Of a DNA stretch of 64,000 nt, positions 60,101 to 64,000 are shown in pieces. The stretch lies in the NCBI GenBank assembly GCA_029204225.1, contig CM055106.1:23024801-23088800 (forward strand). The letters are read 5' to 3'. The position numbers were made by a program, and so were the translations under genes. The notes below the pieces were generated by a model. It made no database searches and had not been told where the DNA came from. It saw only the letters and a list, made by a program, of their open reading frames with translations. How positions within the stretch are numbered: position 1 is the first letter of the stretch; each line of letters opens with the position of its first letter. Source of the DNA: Diphasiastrum complanatum (taxonomy: Eukaryota; Streptophyta; Lycopodiopsida; Lycopodiales; Lycopodiaceae).

Positions 60101-60770
60101 CTATTGCATGTTGCTCCTCTTATTAGTGTATTCTGAACTTTTAAATCTTTTGGATTTAAACTTCTGATTTTTCCTTGTGTATAGAGCTTGGGGATCCGAT
60201 CCTGAGCCAGAGGAAGTAGCATTCCTTCTGATCTCCTCTTCTAGTAGCATTGAGATGACTCTTGATAGAGTGAGATGTTGTTGGGTTGAAATAGCCATAA
60301 CCTAGGTTTCATAGGCATTAGGGAGACTCGTTAATAGAGTCATTATTGCATCTGAATCTTCAATGACTGAGCAGGTTGCAGTCATTTGCTCCATAAGGTT
60401 CTTGAAAGTGTTGAGCTGGCTCAAAATACTATCTACATCAGAAATTCTGAGAGTGAAAAATTTCTTCCTCAAATGGAGTTTGGAAGTGACATCTTTATTG
60501 TCATAGAGAATTGCTAGGATGTCCCATGCATCCTTAGCGGTCTGAACAGCATGTATGTGGCTGATCTGAGAGTATTTGATGTTGAGAGTGATCAAGTTAA
60601 ATGCCTTGCCATCTCTTTGTCTCCATTTAGTGATGCTGGCAGCATCAGCCTTTGGTTTGACCTCAGTGCCATCAACGATGTCCCATAGTTCTTTGGCAAG
60701 AAGAACTTCTTTCATTTTGAACTTCTAGAGATAGTAGTTCTCTCTGTCGAGTTTGTCAATCAGAGATGAA
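60101..60770 (-). pseudogene. Copia D2 Gag
   Basis: Same Gag as D1: KELWDIVDGTEVKPKADAA, AKDAWDILAILYD, LHLRKKFFTLRISD, IMTLLTSLPNAYET, then a stop at ~60300 and STQQHLTLSRVISMLLEEEI, GSGSDPQALYTRKN. The start and leader are truncated near 60790. Confidence 0.85.
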
Positions 60771-60790
60771 CTAGAAGATGGATTCACTGG

Positions 60791-61407
60791 TAGAAGTAGC
60801 GATGTCTGGACCACTTATGTACATTTTACATGACTTTACATGGTTTTTTATCAAGCTAGATTTGCCCACTTTTGGCAATTCTTCAATGGTGGCAGTCACA
60901 ACGTAAAGGATGTCAATGGAAAGGTCAACTTGATGAGCCAGGAAAGTGGAAGGTCAGAAAGCAAATTTAGCAAAATCACTAGATTTCATGAATGTGAACT
61001 AGCAAGTGGAATACTAGAGTTTGTAGAGTTGTATTTGCATGGTAAAAACGTTGGAGGTGACAAGCTGATATCACTTCATTGCGGATGTGTGGTGGAGCTC
61101 ATGCTTTGGATACTTATGAATAAGTAAAAGGAACTAGAATCAAAGACCAGCATCATAGACTCGTCATTTGTGTGTATTTTCGATAATCTTAATTGAGGAC
61201 TTCAACTTTGTAATGTCCTATAATGCATTGAACATGTATATTGTTCTTGGAAGTTCATCCAATTTTAAAATGATATAACTGGCAAGAAATGTGTAAGTTC
61301 ATTACAATGTTTCATGTCTTGGTGACTAAAATAATTGGGAATCATTGAATTATAAATAAATGAAAACATATTTTAATTGTTTATAGTTGACAACTAACTT
61401 TCTTATA
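60791..61407. other. Non-coding stretch
   Basis: A 95-codon frame at 60840-61127 has no recognisable motif, and I do not support it as a gene. Nothing else seen. Confidence 0.4.
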
Positions 61408-61773
61408 TTATATATAATGACGTCTTTTCAAGTACCAATATTTTTTGGAATTGTTTGGGTATTTTTTTAATATGTTATAACCATTTGAGCCACATGAAGA
61501 AAATAGATCCATATAGAATGATTCTAAATTATTTGCAATCTTTTTGTCACAAGTAGTACAAACTGTAGATATAATAAAATTATATTTAAAAGGAGCATAT
61601 AGAAATGCATCTACCAACATTTTTGAAGGAGGGTTTTCACAGTGTTGGTGATATCTTTTTGTCAGTGACGTTGTTTGTCCAATGTAAACTTTTTTGTCTT
61701 TGATGCATTCTAATTTGTAGATGTGAATGTTCTTCGTGCTCTTTTTGGTGGAGGTGTGTTTTCCTGCATTCAA
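61408..61773 (-). CDS. GIY-YIG nuclease-like protein, 121 residues
   Basis: Near the start, IHIYKLECIKDKKVYIGQT matches the GIY-YIG signature (two aromatic-Ile/Tyr elements ~11 residues apart), followed by LTKRYHQH with the conserved Arg and His. Later come ESFYMDLFSSCGSNGYNIL, with the conserved Glu, and a basic tail (KKYPNNSKKYWYLKRRHY). This order fits a GIY-YIG endonuclease fold of about 90 residues, which makes nicks or breaks in DNA. GIY-YIG proteins occur in mobile introns, Penelope-type retroelements and large DNA viruses. No RT is adjacent. The frame is intact with ATG at 61773. Confidence 0.7.
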   Translation of the reverse strand: MNAGKHTSTKKSTKNIHIYKLECIKDKKVYIGQTTSLTKRYHQHCENPPSKMLVDAFLYAPFKYNFIISTVCTTCDKKIANNLESFYMDLFSSCGSNGYNILKKYPNNSKKYWYLKRRHYI

Positions 61774-61983
61774 ACAATTTATCTAATGTATGTTTTTGTA
61801 GATTTGCATAGTTAAACTTTCAAAAATGAAATAGATAAAGAGAGTTTGATATAACTTTGTAGCACTTGTTGATGCTACATCTTCTGTTATAACCTGAAAA
61901 TCGTGCAATAAAGTTAAGTTGAAAATTATTTTCATATTTCATAATAGAAATATAAAAAAAAATGTTCATTATACCTTATGTTC

Positions 61984-62202
61984 TTATATTTGAGAGGGAG
62001 ACTCAAATAGATGTGCTATTGTAGGATTGACCATTTGTATTACAGAAGAAAATGTGATTGGTCCATTTGTCAATTTGTTTCCACATTGATCAATGTGACC
62101 AAAGTGTTTATCTAGATAAGCTACAATTGCGTCAGATTGTGCACGAGTCATTTCATTCCAATTATTGATTGGAATGTTGTATCCAAAATACAGATTTCTC
62201 AC
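61984..62202 (-). CDS. Unknown ORF between helicase and nuclease ORFs
   Basis: 72 codons from ATG at 62202, with the frame open further upstream (YFESNVNKSYYTV precedes the Met). Motifs seen: LYFGYNIPINNWNEM, AIVAYLDKHFGHIDQ. No family recognised. Could be an exon of a longer protein in the same cluster. Confidence 0.4.
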   Translation of the reverse strand: MRNLYFGYNIPINNWNEMTRAQSDAIVAYLDKHFGHIDQCGNKLTNGPITFSSVIQMVNPTIAHLFESPSQI

Positions 62203-62393
62203 TGTGTAGTAGGATTTGTTTACATTTGATTCAAAATAACGAATCGTTGTAGAATTCTTATGTACTGTTTCGGGAATAGTGATTTGGATTTTTTTGAATA
62301 AATGGATAAGAAATCTTGCAATAAAGTAATTGTAAGTAATTGTTTAAACAATAAAGTATAGGTATTGATTACTAAAAAAAGGATATCAAAATA

Positions 62394-62588
62394 CTATATT
62401 CTTGTTTTATAGATAGTACCTTCAATTGGTCGACCCTTATTAGTACTTTGAAATTTATCCCATGCATTTTTTTTCTCATCGATAAGTAATGATAGCAAGT
62501 ATCTTGTTCTATAACCGTTCACGTATTCCTCAGGTTCTATTCCACATGTATTCATGAGGAACATTTGTCTTGTTGATGGACATGTCAT
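62394..62588 (-). CDS. Unknown ORF next to the PIF1 fragment
   Basis: 64 codons from ATG at 62588. The frame is open upstream to ~62661 (KKWLFRKLKEEATIV). Contains CGIEPEEYVNGYRTRYLL and DEKKNAWDKFQSTNKG. No family recognised. Same strand and spacing as the neighbours suggest one transcription unit. Confidence 0.4.
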   Translation of the reverse strand: MTCPSTRQMFLMNTCGIEPEEYVNGYRTRYLLSLLIDEKKNAWDKFQSTNKGRPIEGTIYKTRI

Positions 62589-62829
62589 TGTTGTTGTCGT
62601 TGTTGCGGTGTTTACAATTGTTGCTTCTTCTTTTAGTTTTCTGAATAGCCATTTTTTGTAAAATTAGGCAAGTTATGATTTGTCAAGTTAGACAAGTTTT
62701 ATAATAAACATTTGATTAAAGAAAAAAAATCTTTTGATTTAATTAACCTTGTTTAAATTCATGCAAATAAAATTTACAAATAAGGAGATAGGACCTCAAT
62801 TGTCGTCGACATTTTGTGAATTGATTAGC

Positions 62830-63252
62830 TTAGTCTGCAAAAATGATTTTTGGAGTATATTCATCAAGAATATTGTGTGTATTCTGTAAATGTAACGGAG
62901 TAATTTCATTTATGATGAAAATATCTTTCTTTTTTGTTACTCTTGAGAGCATGACATATGTCAATGCAGGGCAGAAGTTTTTTTTTATGTTTAAGATTGT
63001 TGTATTTTTTATTGTCATCCCTTGGGATTTGTGAGCTGTCATTGCATACGCTAGAGTGAGAGGAAATGTTGACTTGTAGTAGATATGTGTATTGTATCTT
63101 ATTTTTGCAAAATTTGACCTAGTCACAAGAATGTGTCTATTCATATTATCAATTTTCACTTTTATTGACTTGATTTTCGCTAATTGTTCTTTGAAAATTA
63201 GATCCATAATTGTCACTATAGCTCCATTTACAGCTCCTTTACTAATATCCAT
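62830..63252 (-). pseudogene. PIF1-type helicase, C-terminal fragment
   Basis: MDISKGAVNGAIVTIMDLIF matches the PIF1 segment N-D-SKGLVNG. Then come FPLTLAYAMTAHKSQGMTI (motif V, Gln/Gly present) and CPALTYVMLSRVTKKKDIFII (motif VI, Arg present), and a short tail ending at TAG. The Walker A and B motifs should lie to the right, but the reading is cut within ~10 bp by the (CT)n/(TA)n tract at 63262-63432, and no helicase is seen beyond. It is related to 5'-3' DNA helicases of mobile elements (Helitron-like) and large DNA viruses. Which of these cannot be decided from this fragment. Confidence 0.8.
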
Positions 63253-63258
63253 GTTGGA

Positions 63259-64000
<742 letters not shown>

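Larger units (their letters stand above)
54246..60790 (-). mobile_element. Tandem copia array, LTR-internal-LTR-internal (RT-less family D)
   Basis: The LTR at 54246-54943, an internal region, a shared middle LTR at 57396-58118, and a second internal region that stops near 60790 without a third LTR. Both internal regions run in the same orientation and share one deletion: the integrase/linker is joined straight to the RNase H tail, so RT is absent in both. The shared middle LTR suggests unequal recombination between LTRs rather than two insertions. Confidence 0.88.

Noticed and set aside
60840-61127. 95-residue plus-strand frame
   Set aside because: No motif, no neighbour context, and typical length for a chance frame.
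61408-61773. Penelope-like retroelement
   Set aside because: A GIY-YIG domain alone is not enough. No reverse transcriptase lies near it.

Overview
The window looks like nuclear DNA of a land plant with a large, repeat-rich, AT-leaning genome. The evidence is plant-type Ty1/copia and Ty3/gypsy chromovirus retrotransposons primed by initiator-Met tRNA, two plant-type hAT transposases with BED fingers, long pure (CT)n/(TA)n tracts, spliced genes, and one recognisable host gene, a plant TMEM230-like membrane protein. A fern, lycophyte or gymnosperm would fit the very long transposon-filled intron, but the sequence alone does not prove the lineage. No prokaryotic operon, CRISPR array or rRNA is present.

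Layout. 1-4.2 kb: simple and tandem repeats, including an 18-bp minisatellite, with no gene. 4.2-16.1 kb: a three-layer nest. A degenerate copia pol (4224-4846 and 15374-16086) is split by a 10.5-kb hAT element (4847-15365, 8-bp TSD). The hAT is itself split by a very young copia-type element (8311-13637, two 654-bp LTRs that look identical, TSD acacg) whose 1140-codon ORF keeps Gag and protease but has lost a working pol. 16.5-20.5 kb: copy A of an unrecognised element with two convergent spliced genes. 20.6-25.4 kb: non-coding DNA with small tandem duplications. 25.7-47.9 kb: a TMEM230-like gene of two coding exons separated by a 21,965-bp intron.

The intron holds nested elements: a chromovirus inside a copia integrase relic; two opposite-facing copies of a miniature LTR element (TRIM) with a tRNA-like sequence, including perfect A and B boxes, inside its LTR; a copia inside a second hAT gene; and a chromovirus inside a copia LTR inside an older gypsy relic. 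50.4-54.0 kb: copy B of the unrecognised two-gene element, inverted relative to copy A. 54.2-60.8 kb: a tandem LTR-internal-LTR-internal array of a copia family lacking reverse transcriptase. 61.4-63.4 kb: a small cluster with a GIY-YIG nuclease-like ORF, two unknown ORFs and the C-terminal part of a PIF1-type helicase cut by a (CT)n/(TA)n tract.

Most coding-looking sequence is mobile and broken. The only gene I believe serves the host is the TMEM230-like one. The best candidates for something undescribed are the paired convergent-gene element (A and B), the TRIM with a tRNA-like LTR, the Gag-protease element with a pol relic in an unbroken ORF, and the PIF1/GIY-YIG cluster.
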